From the NCBI GenBank assembly GCA_015075635.1, contig JABTUA010000001.1, positions 1,798,001 to 1,862,000 of the forward strand: DNA of 64,000 nt, written 5' to 3'. The first letter of the stretch is position 1. Every line of letters begins with the position of its first letter. Positions 26,068 to 34,961 of this stretch are shown here, one piece after another. A program made the position numbers and the translations under genes. Below the pieces are notes generated by a model, which did not search any database, was not told the origin of the DNA, and worked only from the letters and a program-made list of their open reading frames with translations. Source of the stretch: Polyangiaceae bacterium (GTDB lineage Bacteria > Myxococcota_A > Polyangia > Polyangiales > Polyangiaceae).

Positions 26068-26589
26068 ATGACCGAGACCACGACCGCGGGCCCGAGAGCC
26101 CGCGAATACGAAACCATCTACATCATGCGACCGAGCGTGGCGAAGGAAGCCGCGGAGAAGGTCGCGGGCCGCATCGAAGAGGTGGTCGGGCGGGAAGGTG
26201 GCAAGCTGACCCAGGTCGAGACCTGGGGTCGGCGTGCGCTCGCCTACCCGGTCGCCAAGCAGCGTCGCGGCGTCTACGTGTACGTCAAGTACTGGGGCGG
26301 CGGCGCCCTGGTCAACGAGCTGGAGCGCAACCTCCGCATGCTCGACGACGTGATCAAGTATCAGACCGTACAGACCGGCGGCGAGACCGAGCTCGCCAGC
26401 GTCGCGGTGGATCCGGACGCGGTGAAGTTCGAGGCCATCGAGGCCCCGCCCGAGGACGAGCAGGAGTACTCGCTCGAGCGCGAGCTGGGTCTGGTCGACA
26501 GCCCGGACGCCCCGCCGCTGCGTGACGACAGCTACGACGAGGAAGCAGAAGTGCTCGCTGCCGTTGGCGACGAGGAGGACGACAAATGA
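26068..26589 (+). CDS. rpsF: 30S ribosomal protein S6 with acidic C-terminal extension
   Basis: 173 residues, against about 95-135 in most bacteria. The S6 core (about 8-108) carries [11 protein letters not shown] at the front, [24 protein letters not shown] in the middle and the [17 protein letters not shown] stretch. About 65 residues then follow that are strongly acidic ([25 protein letters not shown], ending DEEDDK). S6 pairs with S18 on the platform of the small subunit. AGAAGGAG sits 5 bp before the ATG. Its stop overlaps rpsR by 4 bp. Confidence 0.95.
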   Translation: MTETTTAGPRAREYETIYIMRPSVAKEAAEKVAGRIEEVVGREGGKLTQVETWGRRALAYPVAKQRRGVYVYVKYWGGGALVNELERNLRMLDDVIKYQTVQTGGETELASVAVDPDAVKFEAIEAPPEDEQEYSLERELGLVDSPDAPPLRDDSYDEEAEVLAAVGDEEDDK

Positions 26590-26861
26590 AGGACAAGGAC
26601 CGAGGCTCCGTGCCGCCGCCTCCCGGCGGCGAAATGGCCGGCGCATTCCGCCGCGCGCGCCGTCGCGGCTGCACCTACTGCTCCGACGAGGCGCAGAAGA
26701 TCGACTACAAGGACCCGCAGTCCCTGCGCTACTTCGTGACCGAGCGCGGCAAGATCGTGCCGCGTAGAATCTCGGGCGCGTGCGCCAAGCACCAGCGCGA
26801 GATTCAGGTCGCCGTCAAGCGCGCGCGCAACATCGCGCTCTTGCCGTTCACCTCCAACTGA
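26586..26861 (+). CDS. rpsR: 30S ribosomal protein S18
   Basis: 91 residues. Recognised by [22 protein letters not shown], then [20 protein letters not shown] and [12 protein letters not shown] at the end. The paired Cys and the later Cys/His make it the zinc-binding (C+) form. The first 18 residues are a Pro/Gly lead. Coupled to rpsF by an ATGA overlap. Confidence 0.96.
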   Translation: MKDKDRGSVPPPPGGEMAGAFRRARRRGCTYCSDEAQKIDYKDPQSLRYFVTERGKIVPRRISGACAKHQREIQVAVKRARNIALLPFTSN

Positions 26862-26872
26862 AGAGACGACCC

Positions 26873-27331
26873 ATGGCTACTCCCATCAAAGTCGTGCTCA
26901 GCGAGGACGTGGAGAACCTCGGCTCGAGCGGTGATGTCGTGCGCGTTCGCCCCGGCTATGCGCGCAATTTCCTGATCCCCCGTGGCCTCGCAGTCCCGGC
27001 CACGCCGTCGAACCTGGCGCGCGTGGACGACCTCAAGCGAGCGGCCGCCGGCCGCGCGCAGAAGGAGCTCGCGGGCGCCGAAGAGATCGCCAAGAAGATC
27101 GGCAGCGTCAGCGTGAAGATCGCACGCGCCGTGGGCGAGGAGAACAAGATGTACGGGTCGGTCACGACCCGCGACATCGAGGAAGCCTTCGCGCAAGCTG
27201 GCGTGGAGATCGATCGCAGGAAGCTCGCGCTCGCGGAGCCCATCAAGGTCCTCGGTCTGCACGAGGTGATGCTCAAGCTGCACCCCAAGGTCAGCGTTGC
27301 GCTCAAGGTCGAAGTGGTGAAGGAGGCCTGA
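26873..27331 (+). CDS. rplI: 50S ribosomal protein L9
   Basis: 152 residues. The N-terminal domain with KVVLSEDVENLG...GDVVRVRPGYARNFLIPRGLA is diagnostic; the connecting helix and C-terminal domain (about 60-150, ending HPKVSVALKVEVV) are complete. L9 binds 23S rRNA near the L1 stalk. Last gene of the rpsF-rpsR-rplI set and followed by a strong terminator. Confidence 0.97.
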   Translation: MATPIKVVLSEDVENLGSSGDVVRVRPGYARNFLIPRGLAVPATPSNLARVDDLKRAAAGRAQKELAGAEEIAKKIGSVSVKIARAVGEENKMYGSVTTRDIEEAFAQAGVEIDRRKLALAEPIKVLGLHEVMLKLHPKVSVALKVEVVKEA

Positions 27332-27388
27332 AGAGGTTTCCGACTTTCAAGCTTGAATCTCCCGAGCGCTTCTGAGAGAAGCGACCCC

Positions 27389-27430
27389 GACACCCCGGCT
27401 GCCTCGTGCACGCCGGGGTGTCGTGTTTTT
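27389..27430 (+). terminator. Rho-independent terminator after rplI
   Basis: A perfect 11-bp stem GACACCCCGGC / GCCGGGGTGTC with a 12-nt loop (27400-27411), followed by GTGTTTTT. It lies 57 bp after the rplI stop and separates the ribosomal genes from dnaB. Confidence 0.88.
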
Positions 27431-27542
27431 GGCACCCTGGGGACAACTGGTGGAGCAGGTATGGGCAAGCTCGGGAGCGAGCCCGGACTTTGCCTGACCG
27501 ATCTCGGGGGACGTTTCGAGGTATGCGAGAGAGACGGCGAGC

Positions 27543-29051
27543 ATGAGCGCGGATCGACAGCGAAACCGAGACCTGGCGGCGGAGCTGAAGCCGGTGGCCG
27601 GCCGCATCCCACCCCACGACCTCGACGCCGAGGCAGCGGTGCTGTCTGCCGTGCTCCTGGCCGCCGAGGCGTTCGACCGGGTGCAGGAGGTGCTGGCCCC
27701 GGAGCATTTCTACGCGGACGCCCACCGGCGCATCTTCGAAGCGGTGCTCGATCTGCACAGCTCGAGCAAACCGGTGGACCTGGTCACCGTGGCGGCCTGG
27801 CTCAGGGATCGGGAGCGCATCGCCCAGGTGGGCGGCATGGAGTACCTGGCGCAGCTCTCCGACGCCACCCCGGCCGTGGCTCACGTCGAGAGCCACGCCA
27901 AGCTGATCCGCGAGAAGTGGCGCATGCGCCAGCTCATCGCCACCTGCCAGCGCGTCGCCGCCGAGGGCTACTCGAATGCCGAGGAGGTGCAGGCCTTCAT
28001 CGATCAGGCCGAGCAAGCGGTGTTCGACATCGCGCGCATCCCGGAGGGGTCGTCCATCGTGTCGGTGAAGGACGCCATCCACGGCGCCTTCCAGATCTTG
28101 GCCGAAGCAGCCAAGCGCGGCGGTGGCATCACCGGTACGCCGACCGGCTACAAGCAGCTCGATCGCAAGACCGCCGGCCTGCACGCCGGTGACCTCTACA
28201 TCGTGGCGGGCCGGCCCGGCATGGGGAAGACCTCGCTGGTGCTCAACATGGCGGTGAACATCGCCATGCCGCGGCGCCGCGCGGTGGACGAGAGCTCGGA
28301 TCCGTACGGGGAGGGCGACATCGAGGAGGCCGGCGACGGCGTCGCGTTCTTCTCGCTGGAGATGCCGCGCGAGCAGCTGGCATCGCGCTTGCTCGCGGTC
28401 GAGGCGCGGGTGGACGTCTCACGCATCCGCAGCGGCGACATGCGACGCGAGGACTGGAACAAGCTCACTGACGCCGCCGCGCGGCTCGGGCGCCTGCCCA
28501 TCTGGCTGGACGACACGCCGGGGCTCACGCTGCTCGATCTCCGGGCGAAGATCCGCCGGCTCCAGGCCGACGTGAAGCGCGGCGACGCGCCCGGTGGCGC
28601 GCGGAAGCTCGGGCTGGTCTGCATCGACTACTTGCAGCTGATGCAGGGGCGCCGCGACGCGGCCAGCCGCGAGCAAGAGATCAGCGAGCTGTCGCGCGGG
28701 CTGAAGCAACTGGCCAAGGAGATGGGCGTTCCGGTGATGGCGCTCTCGCAGCTGAATCGCTCGGTCGAGACGCGCACCACCAAGGACAAGCGACCGCAGC
28801 TCAGCGATCTGCGCGAGTCGGGCGCCATCGAGCAGGACGCCGACGCCATCTTCTTCATCTACCGCGACGAGTACTACTTCAAGGACAGCCCGGACCGCGG
28901 CATCGCCGAGATCATCGTGGCCAAGCAGCGCAACGGGCCCACCGGCTCGGTGAAGGTGAAGTTCAGCTCGGAGTTCACTCGCTTCGACGACCTAGCCCCG
29001 GACGAGTACGACTTCGACGAATTCGACGGGTTCGACGCCGGCGCGGCCTGA
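27543..29051 (+). CDS. dnaB: Replicative DNA helicase DnaB
   Basis: 502 residues. N-terminal primase-interacting domain (about 20-130, starting PPHDLDAEAAVLSAVL), a linker, and a RecA-like motor with Walker A GRPGMGKTS near residue 223, the EMP motif FFSLEMPREQL, Walker B VCIDYLQLM and SQLNRSVE. Between Walker A and EMP there are about 20 extra, mostly acidic residues (ESSDPYGEGDIEEAGD) absent from E. coli DnaB. It unwinds DNA at the fork. The 210 bp upstream contain the rplI terminator and a leader. A DUF721/DciA-like gene, a possible loader, is 28 kb away. Confidence 0.97.
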   Translation: MSADRQRNRDLAAELKPVAGRIPPHDLDAEAAVLSAVLLAAEAFDRVQEVLAPEHFYADAHRRIFEAVLDLHSSSKPVDLVTVAAWLRDRERIAQVGGMEYLAQLSDATPAVAHVESHAKLIREKWRMRQLIATCQRVAAEGYSNAEEVQAFIDQAEQAVFDIARIPEGSSIVSVKDAIHGAFQILAEAAKRGGGITGTPTGYKQLDRKTAGLHAGDLYIVAGRPGMGKTSLVLNMAVNIAMPRRRAVDESSDPYGEGDIEEAGDGVAFFSLEMPREQLASRLLAVEARVDVSRIRSGDMRREDWNKLTDAAARLGRLPIWLDDTPGLTLLDLRAKIRRLQADVKRGDAPGGARKLGLVCIDYLQLMQGRRDAASREQEISELSRGLKQLAKEMGVPVMALSQLNRSVETRTTKDKRPQLSDLRESGAIEQDADAIFFIYRDEYYFKDSPDRGIAEIIVAKQRNGPTGSVKVKFSSEFTRFDDLAPDEYDFDEFDGFDAGAA

Positions 29052-29104
29052 GGGGAGGGGTCCCGGCGTCCGGTGGCCCGAGGGCGTGCTAGGCTTCGCG
29101 CGTC

Positions 29105-30058
29105 ATGCGAGCTCGGGCACTCCTTTCCAGCGTCGTGTTGCTCTCTCTGCCGTTCGTCGCCTGCGGGCGCTCCGAGATGGAAGACGATCTCGAGTTGCCG
29201 GGGATCGGCGGCGCGGGCTTCGGCGGCGCTCCCGTCATCGACGGCGGCGGCTCCGGTGGCACCGGCAACCTGGGCGGGGCTGGCGGTGTCGCGGGCGCCG
29301 GCGCGATGGGCGGCTTCGGCGGCGTCGCGGGCGCCGGCGCGATGGGCGGCTTCGGCGGCGCGGCGGGAGCCGGCGCGATGGGCGGCTTTGGCGGCGTGGC
29401 GGGAGCGGGCGCGATGGGCGGCTTCGGCGGCGTGGCGGGAGCCGGCGCGATGGGCGGCTTCGGCGGCACGACTGGTGGCTTCGGTGGCGTGGGCGCGACC
29501 GGCGGCGTTCCAGTCGGCGGCTTCGGTGGCACGACCGGCGGCAGCGGCGGCATCGGCGCGTTCGGCGGCAGCGGCGGCAGCGTCACCGACGGCGGCAACT
29601 TCTTCGACGCCTTCCCGTTCCCCGACAGCGGGCCGATCTTCAATTGCGTGAGCTGCGCGGAGCAGAACTGCAAGAACCAGGTGAACGCCTGCTACAACGA
29701 CCCGGCTTGCGCGTCGGGCGTGGTGTGCGCCGCGACGAGCTGCGGCGGGTTCAACCTTCAGTGCGTGCTCTCGTGCTTCCAAGGGAAGTTCCAGGCTGCC
29801 ATCAAGGCGTTCCAGGTCTTCACCTGCCTGGCGCAGAACTGCGGGCAGAGCTGCATCGGCGTCGTCACCGGTGGCGGCGGGCTGCCCCCGCCGGGCGGAG
29901 GCGGCCCGGCGCCTGGAGGCGGCTCCCAGACCGAGCTGCCTCCGGTCGCCGGTGGCTTCTCCGGCTACGTCACGCCGGAGATGGCGGCGAGCACCGGCTT
30001 GCCGGCGGGTCCGGTCTACGTGCCGTCGATCGAGGTGTTCGACGCGGTGGGGCGTTAG
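29105..30058 (+). CDS. Gly-rich repeat lipoprotein
   Basis: 317 residues. Lipobox PFVAC with Gly at +2, then about 140 residues of Gly-rich linker that includes five 12-residue units of GGVAGAGAMGGF type. The folded part begins around FNCVSCAEQNCKNQVNACYNDPAC, with eleven or so cysteines in a compact helical pattern. A Pro/Gly patch and a short C-terminal tail follow. TAGGCT ends 9 bp before the ATG, so the message is probably leaderless. Likely outer-membrane surface protein; function unknown. Confidence 0.8.
   Translation: MRARALLSSVVLLSLPFVACGRSEMEDDLELPGIGGAGFGGAPVIDGGGSGGTGNLGGAGGVAGAGAMGGFGGVAGAGAMGGFGGAAGAGAMGGFGGVAGAGAMGGFGGVAGAGAMGGFGGTTGGFGGVGATGGVPVGGFGGTTGGSGGIGAFGGSGGSVTDGGNFFDAFPFPDSGPIFNCVSCAEQNCKNQVNACYNDPACASGVVCAATSCGGFNLQCVLSCFQGKFQAAIKAFQVFTCLAQNCGQSCIGVVTGGGGLPPPGGGGPAPGGGSQTELPPVAGGFSGYVTPEMAASTGLPAGPVYVPSIEVFDAVGR
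29282..29461 (+). repeat. Five 36-bp tandem coding repeats
   Basis: Five contiguous 36-bp units starting GGCGGTGTCGCGGGC, without spacers, coding for the Gly/Ala linker of the lipoprotein. Units differ by a few third-position changes and one Val/Ala change. Copy number is likely to vary between strains. Confidence 0.85.
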
Positions 30059-31068
30059 AGCAACAAGTGCTCGGCCAGCTCGCGCATCAGATCCGCGGTG
30101 CCCTCGTGCGTCGCGGCGCTGATCAGGCGCAGCTCCTTGCCGAGCTTCTCGAACTCGGCCTTCACGTCGGGGTACGCCTCGCGCACCTCCGGCAAGTCTG
30201 CCTTGGTCATGGCCACGACCTCGGGGCGCGCGAGCATCTCGGGATTGAAGGCGCCGAGCTCCTGCCGAATCACGTGGTAGTCGGCCACGGGTGAGCGACC
30301 AGGCTCCTCCGAGAGCGAGACCAGGTGGAGCAGCACGCGCGTGCGCTCGACGTGTTTCAAGAAGCGGATCCCCAGGCCCGCGCCCTGGCTCGCGCCCGGG
30401 ATCAAGCCGGGAATGTCCGCCAGCACGAAGCTCTTGCCTAGCCCACCGCGGTGATCGCCGATGCTGACCACGCCGAGGTGAGGGACCAGCGTCGTGAACG
30501 GGTAGTCCGCGATCTTGGGTCGAGCGCGGCTGACCGTGCTGATCAGCGTGCTCTTGCCGACGTTCGGGTAGCCGAGGATGCCGACGTCGGCCATCACCTT
30601 GAGCTCGAGGCGCAGGTTCTTCTGCTCGCCGGGCTCGCCGGGCTCGGCTCGGCGCGGCGCGCGCTCGACGCTCGAGGCGAAGTGCTTGTTGCCGCGGCCG
30701 CCTCTGCCGCCCTTGGCGACGATCACCCGCTCGCCAGCTCGGGTGAGCTCGCAGAGCTTTTCGCCGCGGTCCACGTCCACCACGATGGTCCCGAGCGGCA
30801 CCCTGAGCTCGACGTCGCCTCCGGCTTTTCCGAACATGTCCTTGCCGAGCCCGTTCTCCCCGGCGTCGGCCCGCAGCACCCGGAGGTGGGCCAGATCGTA
30901 GAGGGTGCCGAGCCCGGGATCGACGACCAGCACCACGTCCCCGCCGCGTCCGCCGTCGCCCCCGGCTGGACCGCCGAACGGCAGGAACTTCTCGCGGCGA
31001 AAGGCCACGGCACCGCGTCCGCCGTCACCGGCCTCCACGCGCAGCGTGCACTCGTCGACGAATCGCAT
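30055..31068 (-). CDS. obg: GTPase Obg
   Basis: 337 residues. The glycine-rich Obg fold fills 1-158 (RFVDECTLRVEAGDGGRGAV, GGDGGRGGDVV). The G domain has G1 GYPNVGKST, G3 DIPGLIPGAS, and G4 TKAD. It ends after G5 with no OCT domain, which is usual for about 330-390-residue forms. Obg acts in 50S assembly and stringent control. Its stop overlaps the convergent lipoprotein stop by 4 bp. The usual partners rplU-rpmA are not upstream. Confidence 0.96.
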   Translation of the reverse strand: MRFVDECTLRVEAGDGGRGAVAFRREKFLPFGGPAGGDGGRGGDVVLVVDPGLGTLYDLAHLRVLRADAGENGLGKDMFGKAGGDVELRVPLGTIVVDVDRGEKLCELTRAGERVIVAKGGRGGRGNKHFASSVERAPRRAEPGEPGEQKNLRLELKVMADVGILGYPNVGKSTLISTVSRARPKIADYPFTTLVPHLGVVSIGDHRGGLGKSFVLADIPGLIPGASQGAGLGIRFLKHVERTRVLLHLVSLSEEPGRSPVADYHVIRQELGAFNPEMLARPEVVAMTKADLPEVREAYPDVKAEFEKLGKELRLISAATHEGTADLMRELAEHLLL

Positions 31069-31121
31069 TCGGCGGGCAGAGCTATCACAGCCGAGCGCGT
31101 GTATCGCGCATTTCGCGCCGG

Positions 31122-31760
31122 CTACTTGCGACCGGTGGGGGGCTTGAGCGGGAGCGCAGCCGCCTGCTGGGCACGAGCAGCCGGCTGGCGCTGGCCGGTG
31201 AGCACCGCGTCGATGGCCTCCACCGCCGCGAGCACGGCCTCGAGGCCCACCTCCCGCGCCTGCGCCTCGTAGAACAAGCGCGGCACCCGCTCGAGGCGCA
31301 AGGTCGTGGCCTTGCTCAGGTCCACCTCGCGCTCGACGAACGCCTCGAAGGAGTTGAAACCCTTGGCCTCGTACAGCCGGCCGTCGCGGATCATGCCCAG
31401 CACCTGGCCGAGCTCGTAGAACTTCTCGTTTGGGTGCTTCCGCAGGGCGCGGATCCGGACCATCGCGTTGTGCAGCTCGGCGACCTTGGCCTTGATGAGC
31501 TCCGCCTTCTCCGGGACGCGCAGCGTGGCCCGGGCGCTACCGGGTGGGGGAGGCGAGGCGTTGCGGGCACGGGCCTCTGCGGCGTGCTTGGCCGCGTGCC
31601 GGGCCGCCCAGGGGGCCGCACCGCGCAGGCCGCTGCGCTTGGGGTCGTTGTCAGCCGCGGCCGCTGCGCCCTTCGCAGCCCCCTTCTTCGACGCGCTCTT
31701 CTCGGGCTTGGCGCTCGAGCTGCCCGCCGATTTCGCCTTGGTTTTCTCTTTCTTCCCCAT
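31122..31760 (-). CDS. Lys-rich conserved hypothetical protein
   Basis: 212 residues. The first 75 are a low-complexity Lys/Ala/Ser segment like those of histone-H1-like or nucleic-acid-binding tails. Residues about 85-185 form a helical domain with RVPEKAELIKAKVAELHNAM, KFYELGQVLGMIRDGRLYEAKGF and FEAFVEREVDLSKATTLRL; the second half resembles bacteriophage/ParB-like helical repeats but I cannot assign a family. A short Pro/Ala tail closes it. Lies 53 bp upstream of obg on the same strand and may be co-transcribed. Confidence 0.7.
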   Translation of the reverse strand: MGKKEKTKAKSAGSSSAKPEKSASKKGAAKGAAAAADNDPKRSGLRGAAPWAARHAAKHAAEARARNASPPPPGSARATLRVPEKAELIKAKVAELHNAMVRIRALRKHPNEKFYELGQVLGMIRDGRLYEAKGFNSFEAFVEREVDLSKATTLRLERVPRLFYEAQAREVGLEAVLAAVEAIDAVLTGQRQPAARAQQAAALPLKPPTGRK

Positions 31761-31938
31761 CGAACGAATCCCCCCGGCCGGCTCAGGTCAGGGCGCTTTG
31801 GGGGCTCACAAGAAGCCGGGACCCCCGGGTCTCAGAGAGCGTAGTCCATGGCGCGGCCCGACGCCAAATTCCCTCTGTAGTTTCGGGGCCTCCGTGTCGC
31901 CCCGGCTTCTGGCGGGGGCCCGTGGTACAGGGGCGCGC

Positions 31939-32997
31939 GTGACGGACGAGAGAGCGTCGGCGCCGAGCGTACCCCCAGCCCGGGAGCGCATCGCGGTGGT
32001 CGTCAACGGCAACGCCAAGAGCGTCACCGCGGACGTGATCTCCACGCTGGACCAGATCCTCCTCGGCGGCGACCTGTTCGTGTCCCGGAGGCTCGAGGAT
32101 GCCTCGGAAATCGCGCGCACGCTCGTGAATCGCGGCTACGGCACCGTGCTCACCGGCGGCGGCGACGGAACCTTCACGGTGATGGTCACCGAAGTGGTTC
32201 GTGAAGCGAGGGCCCAGGACAAACCGGTGCCCCGCTTCGGCTTGCTGAAGCTCGGAACGGGCAACGCGCTGGCCTGGGTCGCCGGCGCGAGTCGCGCCAA
32301 GGGACGCGGGCTGTCGGCGGACATCCAGCGCCTGCGCGAAGACGCCGGCAGCCGGCCGCTGCGCCTGGTGGAAGTCGAGGGATTCCTCGCGCCGTTCGCC
32401 GGGTTCGGCGTGGATGCGGTGGTGCTGAAGGACTACGCGGACGTCAAGGCGATGCTCTCCCGGACGCCGCTCAAGCGTTTCGCCGCGGGAGCACTCGGCT
32501 ACACGCTGGCCTCGGTGACGCGCTCGCTGCCGACCTTCGTGGTGCGCCCGGTGCCCCACTGCCGCGTGCGCAACGAAGGAGCGGAGGCCTACCGCATCGG
32601 AGAGAAAGGCGGCCTGGTCGGGCAGCCCATCCCCAAAGGCGAGACCATCTACGAGGGACCGGCGCGCATCGTCGGCCTCGCGACCATCCCGTACTACGGC
32701 TTCGGCTTCCGCATGTTCCCCTTCGCCGACGAGCGCCCCGATCGCATGCAGCTCCGCGTGTCCACCGTCAGCTCGCTGGGATTCGTGCGGAATTTCCCAG
32801 CGATTTGGCGCGGTGAGTACCACGACCCGAACATCGTCTTCGACTACCTGGTGGACGCCGTCAGCATCGAGATGGACCCGCCCACGGTGTTCCAGATCGG
32901 CGGAGATCCTCAGGGAGAGCGCGCCCGCGTGGCGGCTCGGGTATCTCGTGAGCCAATCCGCCTGGTCGATTTCTACGCGCCGCCGAGCGCCAGCTAG
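31939..32997 (+). CDS. Diacylglycerol/sphingosine kinase-family protein
   Basis: 352 residues from a GTG. The catalytic nucleotide motif LTGGGDGTFTV (71-81) and the following GTGNALAW are the DAGK-catalytic signatures; the C-terminal lobe is beta-rich as in YegS-type lipid kinases, but is longer and less similar. It would phosphorylate a lipid hydroxyl with ATP. The frame is open much farther upstream, but the GTG sits just before the domain and after an AGGGGC site. Substrate unknown. 178 bp upstream are without features. Confidence 0.82.
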   Translation: MTDERASAPSVPPARERIAVVVNGNAKSVTADVISTLDQILLGGDLFVSRRLEDASEIARTLVNRGYGTVLTGGGDGTFTVMVTEVVREARAQDKPVPRFGLLKLGTGNALAWVAGASRAKGRGLSADIQRLREDAGSRPLRLVEVEGFLAPFAGFGVDAVVLKDYADVKAMLSRTPLKRFAAGALGYTLASVTRSLPTFVVRPVPHCRVRNEGAEAYRIGEKGGLVGQPIPKGETIYEGPARIVGLATIPYYGFGFRMFPFADERPDRMQLRVSTVSSLGFVRNFPAIWRGEYHDPNIVFDYLVDAVSIEMDPPTVFQIGGDPQGERARVAARVSREPIRLVDFYAPPSAS

Positions 32998-33024
32998 GCA
33001 GAGACCGGTCAGCGCGATTTCGCT

Positions 33025-33510
33025 GTGAACCTCGCGCGGTTCCGCGGCATCATTGCCGAGGTGCTCGAAGCGTCGAAATTGCGCGTCACGCTGCTCGGCC
33101 TGTCGACGGTCCTGTTCGTGGCTCCCGGCGTGGTCGCCGACGTGCCGCCGGAGGACGCGCGCTTGTCGTGTCGGCGTGAGGCCGCCCCAGGACGAGTCTT
33201 GTGCGAGCTCGAGGTCGAGGTCACCCGCGGCCGGTTGGCCTGGGCGGATGCGCTGGTCGAGCGCACCCCGGAGTTTGCCCGTCCGCTGCGCACGCGCGTC
33301 GGACCAGGCAGCGCGGCCGGAGGTACGGCACGCAGGCTGCGACTGCCGCTGGTGCTGGCGGCCACGGCGACGGGTAGCGGGGAGCTCGGCGTGCGCGCGC
33401 GCTACGTCGCCTGCGCCCCGACCGGGGAGGGGCGAGAGCTTTGCTCTCCGAGCTCGCGCGTCGTCAGCGCGCGGGTCGAGGTGGGCAGCACGGACTCGCC
33501 GAAGCGTTGA
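33025..33510 (+). CDS. Small secreted or membrane-anchored hypothetical protein
   Basis: 161 residues from a GTG. One hydrophobic segment at about residues 18-38 (VTLLGLSTVLFVAPGVVA) looks like a signal peptide or anchor. The remainder is beta-rich with three or four Cys, probably a disulfide-containing periplasmic domain. No family recognised. It overlaps the MerR gene by one base (TGATG), so they are coupled. Confidence 0.6.
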   Translation: MNLARFRGIIAEVLEASKLRVTLLGLSTVLFVAPGVVADVPPEDARLSCRREAAPGRVLCELEVEVTRGRLAWADALVERTPEFARPLRTRVGPGSAAGGTARRLRLPLVLAATATGSGELGVRARYVACAPTGEGRELCSPSSRVVSARVEVGSTDSPKR

Positions 33511-34952
33511 TGGCACGCAGACTGATGCGCATGGCGGAGCTCGAGCGCCTGTCGGGCGTGCCTCGGGAGACCATCCACTACTACCTGCGAGAGGGCCTCC
33601 TGCCGGCGCCGACCCGGCAAGGCAAGACGCAGGCACTGTACGACGACTCCCACCTCGAACGGCTGCGGTTGGTGCGGCAGCTGCGCGAAGAAAAGTACTT
33701 GCCAGTCGCGGTGATCCGCAGCGTTCTTCGAGCAGGGCTCGAACGCCCCCCGAGCCGCGACCTGGATACCCTGGCGGACGTGCTGCGGATCGATCCCCAC
33801 CTGGGTGGCGAGCCGGCTCCGGCTCCGGTCGTCGACCAGGAGGTCGCGCGGGTGGCCCAGGACCTGGGGCTGCTGATGGCCGGAGAGAGCAGCGCCGATC
33901 CGACCGTTGCGCGGGTGCTCGGCACGGTGGCCGAGGTCGTCGCCCTGGAAGGTCTGACGCGAGAGCTGACGCTCGAAGACCTGCGGGTCAGCGCGACCGC
34001 CGTCGGGGCGTTGGTCGAGGCGGAGGCAGCGGTGTTCTTCGACGCGGTGATTCGGCGCGGAGAGATGAGCGAAGCCGTCGTGGCGCTGCGTGCGGGGCGC
34101 GCGCCGGTCGCCCGCTTCATCGCGGCCTACCGAGACTTGATGCTGCGGCGCATCGTGGACGCGCTGATCTCGGCGGTGCAGAGCGCGTCGGCTCGGGTCG
34201 AGCAGGCGAGCCCCCTCCCGCTCGGTTCCGAGCTCGCGGCGCGGCTCGGCGCCGACGAGCACCGAGCGAAGCTCGCCGCCGGCGCGCTGCAGGGCGATTT
34301 CGCCCAAGCCAACGACCTGGCGTGGCACCTGTTCGCCGTGGGCCCGGCGCGCGACCTCGGACGGCTGCCGGCGGAGTCGCTCAGGCCGCGCGCGGAGCTG
34401 CTCGCAGCGTGGAGCAACCAGGCGGAGCCGGACCAGATCGACCGAATCCTGTCGCGCGCGGGTAGCTTCCCCCTCGGGGAGGTGCTGGCGGCCGAGCGCG
34501 CCCTGTCGAACGCCCTCGCGCACGGGCAGGCCGGGGCGAGCGTGCTCGAGGGGGTGGTCCCGGCGCTCGGGAGGCTGTTCCGGGCCGACCCCGGCAACGA
34601 CGCCGATCCGCTGGCGTCGGCGCTGGCGTTCCTGCGTCGCGGCCTGGTCGGGCTCGCCTTGCCCCGGGCCTTGGGCCGTGGATCGAGCGCGGTGAGCGAC
34701 CTCGAGTCGGCGATCGGTGTGGTTCTGAGCGCGCCGGGGCGGCTGCATCCTGCGGCGCACGCTCGCATCGAGGGCAACGCGCGCCTCGCGCTCGGGCGTC
34801 ATCTGCTCGGCGTGGGGCGCTTGGCCGAGGGCCGAGCGCAGCTCGCGCGGGCGGTCGCGCTCGATCCGACGGGGCCGATTGGCCAGAGCGCGGAGAGCAC
34901 CCTCGCCGAGGCCCCGCCCGAGATCTTGGCCGCGCGCGAGCGCGCGAGGTAA
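33510..34952 (+). CDS. MerR-type regulator with long helical C-terminus
   Basis: 480 residues against about 130-150 for a simple MerR. The N-terminal winged helix (about 4-75) has MRMAELERLSGVPRETIHYYLREGLLPAP and LRLVRQLREEKYLPVAVIRSVL, clear MerR signatures for DNA binding. The next about 400 residues are Ala/Leu-rich helices of TPR-like or effector-binding character, with HPAAHARIEGNARLALGRHLLGVG typical of a TPR. No Cys-based metal site is seen. It starts inside the preceding stop and lies 9 bp before the DUF4388-J gene, so the three genes form an operon. Confidence 0.82.
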   Translation: MARRLMRMAELERLSGVPRETIHYYLREGLLPAPTRQGKTQALYDDSHLERLRLVRQLREEKYLPVAVIRSVLRAGLERPPSRDLDTLADVLRIDPHLGGEPAPAPVVDQEVARVAQDLGLLMAGESSADPTVARVLGTVAEVVALEGLTRELTLEDLRVSATAVGALVEAEAAVFFDAVIRRGEMSEAVVALRAGRAPVARFIAAYRDLMLRRIVDALISAVQSASARVEQASPLPLGSELAARLGADEHRAKLAAGALQGDFAQANDLAWHLFAVGPARDLGRLPAESLRPRAELLAAWSNQAEPDQIDRILSRAGSFPLGEVLAAERALSNALAHGQAGASVLEGVVPALGRLFRADPGNDADPLASALAFLRRGLVGLALPRALGRGSSAVSDLESAIGVVLSAPGRLHPAAHARIEGNARLALGRHLLGVGRLAEGRAQLARAVALDPTGPIGQSAESTLAEAPPEILAARERAR

Positions 34953-34961
34953 TCGGCGGAA

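Noticed and set aside
29282..29461. CRISPR-like array of 36-bp repeats
   Set aside because: The repeats are contiguous with no spacers and encode a Gly-rich linker in frame.
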